This document shows positions 1 through 7,105 of a stretch of 35,162 bases of DNA, piece by piece (positions within the stretch are counted from its first letter, which is position 1; the number at the start of each line of letters is the position of its first letter). Made by a program: the position numbers and the translations under genes. A model generated the notes under the pieces. The model saw nothing but the letters and a program-made list of their open reading frames with translations, made no database searches and was not told the DNA's origin. The DNA comes from an uncultured Bacteroidales bacterium (lineage in GTDB: Bacteria; Bacteroidota; Bacteroidia; Bacteroidales; UBA932): contig CALURT010000026.1 in NCBI GenBank assembly GCA_944323245.1, forward strand, positions 1 to 35,162. Reading direction: 5' to 3'.

Positions 1-2
1 AT

Positions 3-44
3 CTGTACTTCAAGGAAAACGACTCAAAAATCAGGGAAAAATAG
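3..44 (+). CDS. Possible 3' end of a gene running in from the left edge
   Basis: One frame is open from the window edge and ends at TAG (42-44), giving a short lysine-rich tail (LYFKENDSKIREK). It is too short to recognise, and a second frame is also open to about 150, so this is only a candidate. The remaining bases up to 241 hold a strong hairpin (115-145) and nothing else I can identify. Confidence 0.22.
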   Translation: MYFKENDSKIREK

Positions 45-114
45 AGTCAATCACCAACCATTTTGTGCATCATTACCGAATTGATTGGCGGTGCAGGAGT
101 AGGATTAAAAATTT

Positions 115-145
115 GAGAGGGTGGCCCGTCACGGGCTGCCCTCTC
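115..145. terminator. Long GC-rich hairpin, probable terminator
   Basis: GAGAGGG and GCCCGT on the left pair with ACGGGC and CCCTCTC on the right. The two stem blocks are separated by TG opposite TG, which can form wobble pairs in plus-strand RNA. Read on the minus strand the hairpin is followed by AAATTTTTAA, so it can end transcripts of the U32 gene, whose stop lies about 100 nt upstream. It may also end a plus-strand gene entering from the left. Confidence 0.55.
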
Positions 146-241
146 ACCTAATGATGTAACTACACTGAAAAAGTTAATAATAAAATGTCAATACAAAAAT
201 ACGCAAATCTGACGAGAAAAAGTGTCAAAAAAGAAAAACTT

Positions 242-2179
242 TCACCCTTTCACAATCATTTCACAGGCGGCGCAGTCGAATTCGAGAGGAAATGTCCTGC
301 CGTTGTTGACAAGCCGCAGCCCGCCCCGATAACTGCCGGCCGGCCCGGAAGAAGATTGCACAGGACAAAGTCCGAGCTGATATTTTATGCAGTATTTCGT
401 CCGCATGAGTTCCGCTCCCGGCCGATGGGAAAGTTCGTATGCAGGCTCGATTTCCGAAGCTCCCATCCTTTCATACAGGGCACGGGCGACAGAATTGGAC
501 ACATTGTCCTTATAGGAAACGTTGCCGTCCACTTCCGGAAGGCTTTCCGGTACTGGAGCAAGGTACAACGGAATACTCCGGCAATCCGTTTCCGAAAGGG
601 CCTCGGCGACAGTCCGCCTTATCGCATTGATGGAAGATGCCGGCAGGAAAGGCAGAGAGTCCCCGACGATTCCCGTTACACTGAATTGGAAAATTCCGGA
701 TGATTTGGACAGCTGGGCTGTCATCATTTCTTTCATTCTTGCAGCATTGGCTGCTTCGTCTCCCGAAAAGTCAAATGTCCGGCTCACTTTTCTGCCGTCT
801 TCGGAAACGGCCGTCACGGACAACCTGAATCCGTCACCCGTCTTTTCCGATACAATGCCAATGTCGGCCCGCAGGAGTCTTGAAATCCTGGCATTGGCGA
901 CGCTTTTTTCGAAAGCCACATCGATGTTTCTGAAAATCCGCACACCGTTCCGCAATTCGTCAATCCGTTTGCATTTGACAGACATTCCGTTACATACGTC
1001 AGCCCTGAACCCCCATATCGCCCCGCTCCCGTCGATGAAGCAAAGCCCGTCTCCGTTGTTCAGGACAAGGCCCTTGAAGGCAGGCCTGATATTGAAGGAA
1101 TCCTTTTTCGGACTGACATTTTCGACGGTCCCTATTTCCTCGCCCATCGATTTGGCCGCATCAGGACAGGCCCAGAGCCCGCGTTTCCCGTCTATGAACA
1201 CTGATGTGTAGCCTCTGTTGAATGTCTTGTCCGAACGGGATGCAAAACCGCCGGAAACTTTTCCGAAAGACGCCCTGCGGAATTCATCGGGCCGCCGGGC
1301 CACTATTTCATCCAAGGCCAATGAATAGTCCCGGACGATATTTTTCACATACGAGATGTTTTTCAGCCGCCCTTCAATTTTGAAGGAAGTTATCCCGCTG
1401 TCCGCCAACGCTTCGAGGCGGTGTTTGAGATTCAGGTCTTTCAGAGACAGGATCGATTTGTCCGACAGGATTTTCCTTCCCGAGTCATCCAATACGTCGT
1501 AACGTGAACGGCAGGCCTGAATGCAGGCCCCTCGGTTCGCACTCCGCCCTGAAATCATTTCCGACATGTAGCATTGTCCGCTGTAGCATACGCAAAGGGC
1601 CCCGTGTACGAAAAATTCCAGTTCGCAGTCCACGGCTTCGCGGATGGCCCGAATCTGCTCCATGGACAATTCCCGTTCGAGGACCAACCTTGAAAACCCG
1701 AGTTTTTCCAAAAAAACGGCCTTTTGCGGCGTCCGGATGGCACATTGCGTCGATGCGTGGAGCGGAATCCGCCTGCGTCGGGAGGGCGCAGGCAGCGCAG
1801 CTGCCCGGCAGTCACCTGCCAAGGCCGACAGGCCTTGCGCCCTCCCGGCATGCATTCTCCGGGCCACATCCGTCAGTGCAAGGTCCTGTATGATGACGGC
1901 ATCCGCCCCGGCTTCTGTCACGGCATCGATCATCCCGTATGCGGCGGATAGTTCGTCGTTATAGAGAATGGTATTGATTGTCACGAAAATACGTGCGCCG
2001 AACCGGTGTGCGTAGGAGCACAGGGAGGCAATGTCCTGGATTTCGTTCCCGGCATCCTTTCTTGCACCGAATGCAGGTCCGGCAATATACACGGCATCGG
2101 CACCGCAGTCTATGGCTGCAATGCCGATGTCGATGTTCCGTGCAGGAGCAAGAAGCTCCAAAGGCCTTGTCAGTTGCAC
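242..2179 (-). CDS. Peptidase U32 family protein (RlhA/TrhP-like RNA hydroxylation family)
   Basis: The protein has about 645 residues. It begins in a TIM-barrel-like segment (RPLELLAPARN...GADAVYI) and carries the U32 signature ELEFFVHGALCVCYSGQCYMS followed by GACIQACR, the cysteine cluster of the family. Characterised bacterial members, RlhA and TrhP, act in prephenate-dependent hydroxylation of 23S rRNA or tRNA rather than as simple proteases; extending that role here is inference. The start is taken as GTG at 2179, because homology begins at about RPLELL and this codon overlaps the stop of the upstream TPR gene by 10 bp; CTG at 2173 is an alternative. The open frame extends to 2254, but only inside the TPR gene. 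Residues about 111-134 are an apparent in-frame insertion encoded by a cloverleaf palindrome, between the normal DLAL and LHASTQ motifs. Confidence 0.85.
   Translation of the reverse strand: MQLTRPLELLAPARNIDIGIAAIDCGADAVYIAGPAFGARKDAGNEIQDIASLCSYAHRFGARIFVTINTILYNDELSAAYGMIDAVTEAGADAVIIQDLALTDVARRMHAGRAQGLSALAGDCRAAALPAPSRRRRIPLHASTQCAIRTPQKAVFLEKLGFSRLVLERELSMEQIRAIREAVDCELEFFVHGALCVCYSGQCYMSEMISGRSANRGACIQACRSRYDVLDDSGRKILSDKSILSLKDLNLKHRLEALADSGITSFKIEGRLKNISYVKNIVRDYSLALDEIVARRPDEFRRASFGKVSGGFASRSDKTFNRGYTSVFIDGKRGLWACPDAAKSMGEEIGTVENVSPKKDSFNIRPAFKGLVLNNGDGLCFIDGSGAIWGFRADVCNGMSVKCKRIDELRNGVRIFRNIDVAFEKSVANARISRLLRADIGIVSEKTGDGFRLSVTAVSEDGRKVSRTFDFSGDEAANAARMKEMMTAQLSKSSGIFQFSVTGIVGDSLPFLPASSINAIRRTVAEALSETDCRSIPLYLAPVPESLPEVDGNVSYKDNVSNSVARALYERMGASEIEPAYELSHRPGAELMRTKYCIKYQLGLCPVQSSSGPAGSYRGGLRLVNNGRTFPLEFDCAACEMIVKG
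1779..1847 (-). repeat. Cloverleaf palindrome inserted in frame in the U32 gene
   Basis: A perfect 12-bp inverted repeat (CGGGAGGGCGCA at 1779-1790 and TGCGCCCTCCCG at 1836-1847) encloses three hairpins in tandem: GGCAGC-GCA-GCTGCC (1791-1805), GGCAG-TCAC-CTGCC (1807-1820) and AAGGCC-GACA-GGCCTT (1821-1836, sharing its last base with the outer stem). Almost no base is left unpaired. The element is 69 bp, exactly 23 codons. It sits where U32 relatives go almost directly from DLAL...R to IPLHASTQ. Removing it would give ARRMHA joined to RRRIPLHAST, a normal-looking junction. The structure is clear; the insertion claim rests on my memory of the family. Confidence 0.8.
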
Positions 2180-3108
2180 TTGAGGGCAGTTATCTGCTGT
2201 TTTGCAGTCTCTCCGTATTTGGCATTGCCGGTAAGTTTCTGATAGTAACCGCAAGCCTTGGCGTTGTCGCCGCTCTGCTGTGCGAGGACTGCAATCGTGT
2301 AATACATGTCATCCACGTCCCTTGCATTCGGAGCAAGAAGAGTGTATTGCTCCAAATATGCAATGGCGTCGGTGTTTTTCTGCAACTGTGCCGATGCAGT
2401 GCCTGCGATTTTCATTGAAGTGGCATTCTGCATGTATTCGTTGGCTGCAAGGGCATAGGCCACGGCGTCTTCATATTTCTTTGCTTTCAGGCTTGCTGCA
2501 GCCAATTTCAGATACATGTTGGAAAGCTGTTTTACGGCGTTGCTCTGCTGGCCGTGACGGATTGCTGCGTTATAGGCGGCTTCTGCACCGGCGATGTCAC
2601 CTGCGGAAGCAAGGGCCATTCCGAGTCTGAGGCTTGCCATACCGTTTGTCGTATCGGCATCAACGGCTTTCTGATAGCTTCCTGCCGCTCCGGCGAAGTC
2701 CTTCACTTTCAGCAGATCATTACCCTGCTGCATGTACACCTGAGGAATCAGTTCGGAAGCGCTTGCAGCCACGTCAGGATTGCTGTATTCTTCGGCTTTT
2801 GCCACGGTCGCAGCAAACTGCTCTATGGCTTTCGCATAGTCTTTGGCCTGAATGTAATCCTTGCCGATTTCCAACATTACCTGAGGGATATAGCTTTTGC
2901 AGTTGGCTACAAGCTCGGCACCTTCTTCACCGCATGCTTCCCCCATTTCCAATGCCTGCTGGAAGTATCCGAGAGCACTCTGGTAGTCTCCCATACTTAC
3001 CGCACCGGCGGCGCTGTTGTAGGTTTCGGTAGCAGTAGCCATATCCTGTGCCGATACGATGCCGGCAGAGAGGATGAATGATAAAGCGATAAAAATGATT
3101 TTTTTCAT
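2170..3108 (-). CDS. Secreted tetratricopeptide-repeat protein
   Basis: The 312-residue protein has a clear Sec signal peptide (MKKIIFIALSFILSAGIVSA, cleavage before Gln21). The rest is built of helical TPR-type repeats, for example around GDYQSALGYFQQALEMG, KDYAKAIEQFAATVAKA, KDFAGAAGSYQKAVDAD and GDIAGAEAAYNAAI. It should be a periplasmic protein-interaction scaffold; no enzymatic motif is visible. It is the first gene of a two-gene minus-strand unit with the U32 gene, whose start overlaps its stop. It is transcribed divergently from the M16-like gene at 3229. The partner protein is unknown. Start ATG at 3108 is fixed by the signal peptide. Confidence 0.85.
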   Translation of the reverse strand: MKKIIFIALSFILSAGIVSAQDMATATETYNSAAGAVSMGDYQSALGYFQQALEMGEACGEEGAELVANCKSYIPQVMLEIGKDYIQAKDYAKAIEQFAATVAKAEEYSNPDVAASASELIPQVYMQQGNDLLKVKDFAGAAGSYQKAVDADTTNGMASLRLGMALASAGDIAGAEAAYNAAIRHGQQSNAVKQLSNMYLKLAAASLKAKKYEDAVAYALAANEYMQNATSMKIAGTASAQLQKNTDAIAYLEQYTLLAPNARDVDDMYYTIAVLAQQSGDNAKACGYYQKLTGNAKYGETAKQQITALKCN

Positions 3109-3166
3109 ACCTATGTGTTTAATTAAAATTAGTCGGATAATAACGGACTTCGAAAACGTATCCCCA

Positions 3167-3195
3167 CAAAATTAGGAAAAAATATCTTAATTTTG
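3167..3195. promoter_or_regulatory. Divergent promoter pair (TAATTTTG boxes)
   Basis: Two identical TAATTTTG -7 boxes point in opposite directions. Minus-strand 3167-3174 serves the TPR gene and plus-strand 3188-3195 serves the M16-like gene. Both match the Bacteroidetes consensus TAnnTTTG; I see no convincing -33 TTG partner for either. Confidence 0.55.
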
Positions 3196-3228
3196 CGTTT
3201 TCACGGATATTTATTGAGAAAAATTGGC

Positions 3229-5778
3229 ATGAACGGCGTATTGAAAGTAAAAATCATCCTGATTTCCTGTCTTTTCTGTGCGGCTTCAGCTCAGGCGGCG
3301 ACCGCTTACAGGACGCTTGAGACAGACCCTTCCGTCAGCCTCGGCACATTGCCGAACGGGATGTCGTATTATATCGTGACGAATCCCTCCGTCAAGGGAG
3401 TCGCCGACATAGCGGTTGTGCAGAAGACCGGGACAGGCACGGTCGGAGAGGAGGCGAAGACATTCGCACGCGAGTGTCTGGATTCCCTTCCGCTGTTCAG
3501 AAACCGCAAACCCGTGGAATTCCTTGTTTCCAACGGCGTCAGGCAGACACGGGACGGATACGTGAAAGTGACGGAAGATGCTACGGTCTTCCGCTTCAGA
3601 GGCTTTCATCTTACTGGAGCTCAGGAGGCGACGGATTCCGTCCTTCTGTTGGCGTTGGATATTGCTGACGAGGGCATAAGGAAGTATCAGGCGGAATACG
3701 CTCCTGAAAATCAGGCGATAGTAATATCAGGAGATGTAGATGCCCCGGCCCTGCTCACGAAGTTGCGTCTTCTGTCCATGCTGATACCTGCAGAGAAAAC
3801 GGAAAAGGATACGCTTCATACGGAATCGGCACAGGAGGATACGGCATTCATCGGGACGGAAGATCTGCCACACGGATTGTCATCGGTAAAAGTGTCGTTC
3901 AAAGCAGGAAAACTGCCGGAGCAATACAGGAATACGGTTCTGCCTCTGATGTCCAAGCATCTATGGTCCCTGACGACCAAGGTAATCAGGGCCAGGCTCG
4001 AAAAGGAAATGTACTGTGCCCGCATACCTGTCGGGAAAATAGCTTTTTCTTCCCGGGGAGACGGCAGATATTCCGGCAAGGACGAATATTTCATAAACGT
4101 GACAGTCGCTTCTGCCGATACTGCAGGTACGAGACAGGTCCTGACAGCCGTCCTGAATGACCTTGCGGACGGAGGCATGTCGGAAGAGGAATTCAAGTCG
4201 GCCCAAAGGAAGACGGTCATCGACATGGAGAGATTGGAGCAGGCGGTGTACCTTTCCAATGAAATCATGGTGAACAAATGCATCTCGTCATTCTTATACG
4301 GTACGGCGATAGTATCATCGAAGACCGAAGCGGACTATCTGTTTTCGGCGGAAGTCCCGGATTCGGTCTGGACAAACATTCTGAACGATTTCATGAAAGG
4401 CCTCATTGAAAATATAGATGACAGGGAAACAATATATGCATTGCAGGGCAAACCTTACACGGCAGATGCCAACGATACCGTACTTTTCCCTGTCCCCGTG
4501 CAGCAGGTCAAGATAGCCAAGTCCCGCAACAGCAGGTTTTCGGACGGCCCGGTATGGCAGTTTTCCAACGGAATGACTGTCATCTATAAAAAACTTCCCA
4601 CAGACGGGGACATGTATTACTCGTTCGTGATCCGCGGCGGGTACAGCGAAGTGGACAGCCTCAGGAACGGGGAAGGGGCATTTTATTCCGACATGTTCTT
4701 TTCCGGGAAATTCTGCGGGGTGGACGGAAGAAGCTATCGTGCGCTTCTTGCCGACAAGGGCATATCGATGAAGGCCACGGTAGGACTTACCGACATGAAA
4801 TTGGAGGGGCGTGTGAGGGACGGCAATCTCGAACTTTTCCTCAAGGCCCTGCTTGCTGCAGCCAACGGATATGAAGCGGGGACAGAGACTGGGAAGTATC
4901 AGATTGACTGTGAACGCCTGAAACTTTTAGAGAGGCGCGGTACATACGATTGCCGCATGGCTTCTGTCGACAGTATCATGTGTTCGGGATACAATTATTC
5001 TCCCATCAGGAATTTCTTCGGACTGTACGGTGATCTGGCTGAACGTTCGGCTGAATTTTTCTCGTCACAGTTCGCTGCCGCCAACGACGGTGCCCTGATA
5101 TTGGTCGGCGACATGGAAGAATACAAACTCAGGAAAATCCTTTGCCGCTATCTCGGAGGATTCAGGACAGAGAGTTACCCCGTAATATGTCCTGCCATCA
5201 GATACCAGCCGGTATCGGGGTGGTCTACCCATACTTCGGAAGGAAGCGCAACTACGGTGGACATGGTGTCGTCGACAAGGCTGCCGCTTACCGGGAAGAA
5301 TTACATGTCGGCCAAAATAGCTTCATACTTCGTTTACGACGCCCTTGCCGGCGCCCTTTCCGATTACGGACTGTATTATTATGTCAGGACATCTTTTTCG
5401 TATGCCCCTCAGGAAAGGTTCAACCTCACCGTTTCCGTGGAAAAAGCCGATGAGAACGGCCTGCCGGCCACATTGAAGCAAAGCACCTTCCTGCAGTCCC
5501 TGTATGCAGTCCGTTCTTCGGTATCAGGATTTGCCGAAAGGGAAATATCCGAAGAAATGCTCGAAACATACAAAAACCGGCTGCGGGCGGAATACGAATC
5601 GCAGTCAGGTTCTCCGGAATACTGGATTTCAGTGATTTCCAAAAGGATATCCCATAGCAAGACTTTCGACAGGTTTTACGGGGATGCCATAGATGCAGTG
5701 ACTGTCGAATCGGTCAGGGCCGTCCTTTCCGCCTTGGATGAAGGCGCCCGAGTGGAATACATAGTACGTAAACAATGA
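3229..5778 (+). CDS. M16 (insulinase-like) family protein lacking the zinc motif
   Basis: The 849-residue protein starts with a signal peptide (MNGVLKVKIILISCLFCAASAQA). The fold is recognisable from LPNGMSYYIVTNPSVKGVADIAVVQKTG near the N-terminus and a second M16 unit from about residue 440 (FSNGMTVIYKKLP...YYSFVIRGGYSEVD). Family enzymes carry HxxEH just after the first segment. Here the equivalent stretch reads GEEAKTFARECLDSL and has no such motif. It is therefore probably a non-catalytic partner or receptor-like subunit; this is inference. An in-frame TTG at 3193 was rejected as the start because it overlaps the -7 box and would displace the signal peptide. The downstream gene overlaps by 4 bp (ATGA), implying co-transcription. 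Confidence 0.8.
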   Translation: MNGVLKVKIILISCLFCAASAQAATAYRTLETDPSVSLGTLPNGMSYYIVTNPSVKGVADIAVVQKTGTGTVGEEAKTFARECLDSLPLFRNRKPVEFLVSNGVRQTRDGYVKVTEDATVFRFRGFHLTGAQEATDSVLLLALDIADEGIRKYQAEYAPENQAIVISGDVDAPALLTKLRLLSMLIPAEKTEKDTLHTESAQEDTAFIGTEDLPHGLSSVKVSFKAGKLPEQYRNTVLPLMSKHLWSLTTKVIRARLEKEMYCARIPVGKIAFSSRGDGRYSGKDEYFINVTVASADTAGTRQVLTAVLNDLADGGMSEEEFKSAQRKTVIDMERLEQAVYLSNEIMVNKCISSFLYGTAIVSSKTEADYLFSAEVPDSVWTNILNDFMKGLIENIDDRETIYALQGKPYTADANDTVLFPVPVQQVKIAKSRNSRFSDGPVWQFSNGMTVIYKKLPTDGDMYYSFVIRGGYSEVDSLRNGEGAFYSDMFFSGKFCGVDGRSYRALLADKGISMKATVGLTDMKLEGRVRDGNLELFLKALLAAANGYEAGTETGKYQIDCERLKLLERRGTYDCRMASVDSIMCSGYNYSPIRNFFGLYGDLAERSAEFFSSQFAAANDGALILVGDMEEYKLRKILCRYLGGFRTESYPVICPAIRYQPVSGWSTHTSEGSATTVDMVSSTRLPLTGKNYMSAKIASYFVYDALAGALSDYGLYYYVRTSFSYAPQERFNLTVSVEKADENGLPATLKQSTFLQSLYAVRSSVSGFAEREISEEMLETYKNRLRAEYESQSGSPEYWISVISKRISHSKTFDRFYGDAIDAVTVESVRAVLSALDEGARVEYIVRKQ

Positions 5779-6377
5779 AATATCCTGCAATCATACAGAT
5801 TGACGACTGTCTCATATCGTCGGAAATATTTACCGGTTTTTTTGCCTGCGATTATGAAAAATGCAGGGGATGCTGCTGTGTGATAGGTGACAGCGGCGCT
5901 CCGTTGGAGGATTGCGAGGTCGCGGCCATTGAAAGGAATTATGCGGTTTTTTCGCCCCTGATGTCTGAAAAAGGACGGAAAACCGTTTCTGAAACCGGTT
6001 ATTCGGTGGTTGACGCCGACGGTGATCTGGTGACTCCTCTCGTTCCGGGATCGGAAGAATGCGTCTATACCCATTTCGACGAAAACGGGAACTGTTTCTG
6101 CTCAATCGAGAAAAAATGGTGCGAAGGCGCAGGGGATTTCTGCAAGCCCATATCCTGCAGGCTTTATCCTATACGCGTCTCAGAGTTGAGGGGAGGCCTC
6201 AGGGCACTCAACCTTCACAGATGGGAAATCTGCAAGGATGCTTTCATCAAGGGTAAAAAGGAAAATATCAGGGTCTATCAATTTCTTAAAGACCCGATAA
6301 TACACTATTTCGGGGAGGAATTCTACGAAGAGATGCTTGCTGCCGCCGCAATGTTCGACGGGACGGAACAAGACTGA
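5775..6377 (+). CDS. DUF3109 family cysteine-cluster protein
   Basis: The 200-residue cytoplasmic protein has many cysteines: CDYEKCRGCCC near residue 30, CVYTHFDENGNCFCSIEKKWC and DFCKPISCRLYPIRV in the middle, and HRWEICKD later. This pattern matches the DUF3109/YkgJ-like group, thought to bind zinc or an Fe-S cluster. The biochemical function is unknown. Its ATG overlaps the stop of the M16-like gene (ATGA), so the two are translationally coupled. The stop codon is the first part of a hairpin shared with the convergent membrane-protein gene. Confidence 0.8.
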   Translation: MKYPAIIQIDDCLISSEIFTGFFACDYEKCRGCCCVIGDSGAPLEDCEVAAIERNYAVFSPLMSEKGRKTVSETGYSVVDADGDLVTPLVPGSEECVYTHFDENGNCFCSIEKKWCEGAGDFCKPISCRLYPIRVSELRGGLRALNLHRWEICKDAFIKGKKENIRVYQFLKDPIIHYFGEEFYEEMLAAAAMFDGTEQD

Positions 6378-6400
6378 CCCCGGAAAGGCCGGTCTCAGTC
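6372..6400. terminator. Bidirectional hairpin between convergent genes
   Basis: GACTGA...CCGG pairs imperfectly with CCGG...TCAGTC. The arms contain the stop codons of the DUF3109 gene (plus, 6375-6377) and the membrane protein gene (minus, 6395-6397). There is no T-tract, so its strength as a terminator is uncertain. Confidence 0.4.
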
Positions 6401-6868
6401 TTTGGCAGGATGCGTAAGTCTGTATTCGATGCGGGACGATACCATGGCAACGACCTGTCTCAGGCCTTCGACTTCCACATAGCCGTCACCGAAATCGACG
6501 GTAATCCTGTCTTCGAATCTCAAGACAAGGCGTCCGCCGAATCCTTTCCTCCTGAATGTCATTGTATTGTCTGCCTCGGATTCCTTGACATACGCATATT
6601 CGCCGATTGCCGTAGCGACTACACGGCGGCTGTCCTTTACCGCCTTGTCCACGTCAATCCGCTTTTTCATATAGCCGAATTTGGGATAAATTGCGGAAAT
6701 CGCCGCAAGGAATAGCGCAATGTACAGCAGGGAAAGGTAGCCGTCCTTGAAAAGCGACGGAATGTCGGTGGCCTGAACGATGTTGAACAGGCGCAAAAGC
6801 ACGATTACGATTACGAATATCAATGCCGTATAGACGAATTGCTTGACCGCTCTGATGAAATATCTCAT
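6395..6868 (-). CDS. Small conserved membrane protein, function unknown
   Basis: The 157-residue protein has two predicted membrane helices near its N-terminus (FVYTALIFVIVIVLLRLF and LYIALFLAAISAIYP). They are followed by a soluble domain with a beta-rich section (TMTFRRKGFGGRLVLRFEDRITVDFG). I do not recognise a named family, though proteins of this kind are common in Bacteroidales. ATG at 6868 is chosen because the longer open frame to 6922 runs into a dispersed repeat. A TATATTTG box in that repeat lies about 23 nt upstream of the ATG, so the repeat probably supplies this gene's promoter. Confidence 0.7.
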   Translation of the reverse strand: MRYFIRAVKQFVYTALIFVIVIVLLRLFNIVQATDIPSLFKDGYLSLLYIALFLAAISAIYPKFGYMKKRIDVDKAVKDSRRVVATAIGEYAYVKESEADNTMTFRRKGFGGRLVLRFEDRITVDFGDGYVEVEGLRQVVAMVSSRIEYRLTHPAKD

Positions 6869-6891
6869 GTTGTATCTTGTTTTTATCGGGC

Positions 6892-6923
6892 CAAATATAC
6901 GCAGAAGCCGAGAGCAGAGCAAA
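6892..6923 (-). promoter_or_regulatory. Outward-facing promoter inside repeat copy 1
   Basis: On the minus strand TTTG (6923-6920) is followed after 20 bp by a perfect TATATTTG (6899-6892), the canonical Bacteroidetes -33/-7 arrangement. It faces the small membrane protein gene starting at 6868. All of these bases belong to the repeat. Confidence 0.65.
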
Positions 6924-6976
6924 TAAATTTGCTATGCCGAGGCGATACAGTATAAATGGGCGCAGCCCAAACATTT
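6892..6976 (-). repeat. Dispersed promoter-bearing repeat, copy 1 (short form)
   Basis: The left end (CAAATATACGCAGAAGCCGA then GAGCA) and the right end (TGCCGAGGCG...GTATA...TGG) match a second copy at 34974-35093. The core forms a hairpin (GCAGAGCAAAT with ATTTGCTATGC). The right end forms TGGGC-GCA-GCCCA, where copy 2 has TGGC-GATA-GCCA: different bases, same fold. Compared with copy 2, about 35-40 bp of the centre is missing. Confidence 0.7.
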
Positions 6977-6982
6977 GCAATT

Positions 6983-7031
6983 GCACTGATTTTAGCGCGG
7001 TTTTGTGTAAAAAGTGCACTGTTTTATGCGC
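6983..7031 (+). repeat. Imperfect 16-bp direct repeats upstream of the GH3 gene
   Basis: GCACTGATTTTAGCGC (6983-6998) recurs as GCACTGTTTTATGCGC (7016-7031), a start-to-start distance of 33 bp or about three helical turns. It may be a paired regulator site for the GH3 promoter, or leftover repeat material. Confidence 0.35.
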
Positions 7032-7090
7032 TATAATGGAAAAATCGGGGCATAAAGAAGGCCGTCAGGCCAAATTACGAAAATTTTGCT

Positions 7091-7098
7091 AAATTTGT
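7091..7098 (+). promoter_or_regulatory. -7 box of the GH3 gene
   Basis: TAAATTTG matches TAnnTTTG and lies 7 bp before the ATG at 7106, implying a very short leader. No clear -33 box is seen. Confidence 0.5.
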
Positions 7099-7105
7099 TT
7101 CCGTT

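Noticed and set aside
522..1211. 229-codon plus-strand frame opposite the U32 gene
   Set aside because: It is low in family-like patterns and antisense to a clear gene, so it is a shadow frame.
1779..1847. Cloverleaf as a tRNA gene
   Set aside because: It has a four-arm shape, but no GGTTCRA T-arm, no CCA acceptor logic, a 12-bp outer stem and 3-4-nt loops; the anticodon arm is missing.
3193..3228. Upstream TTG start for the M16-like gene
   Set aside because: It overlaps the -7 box and would put 12 residues before the signal peptide.
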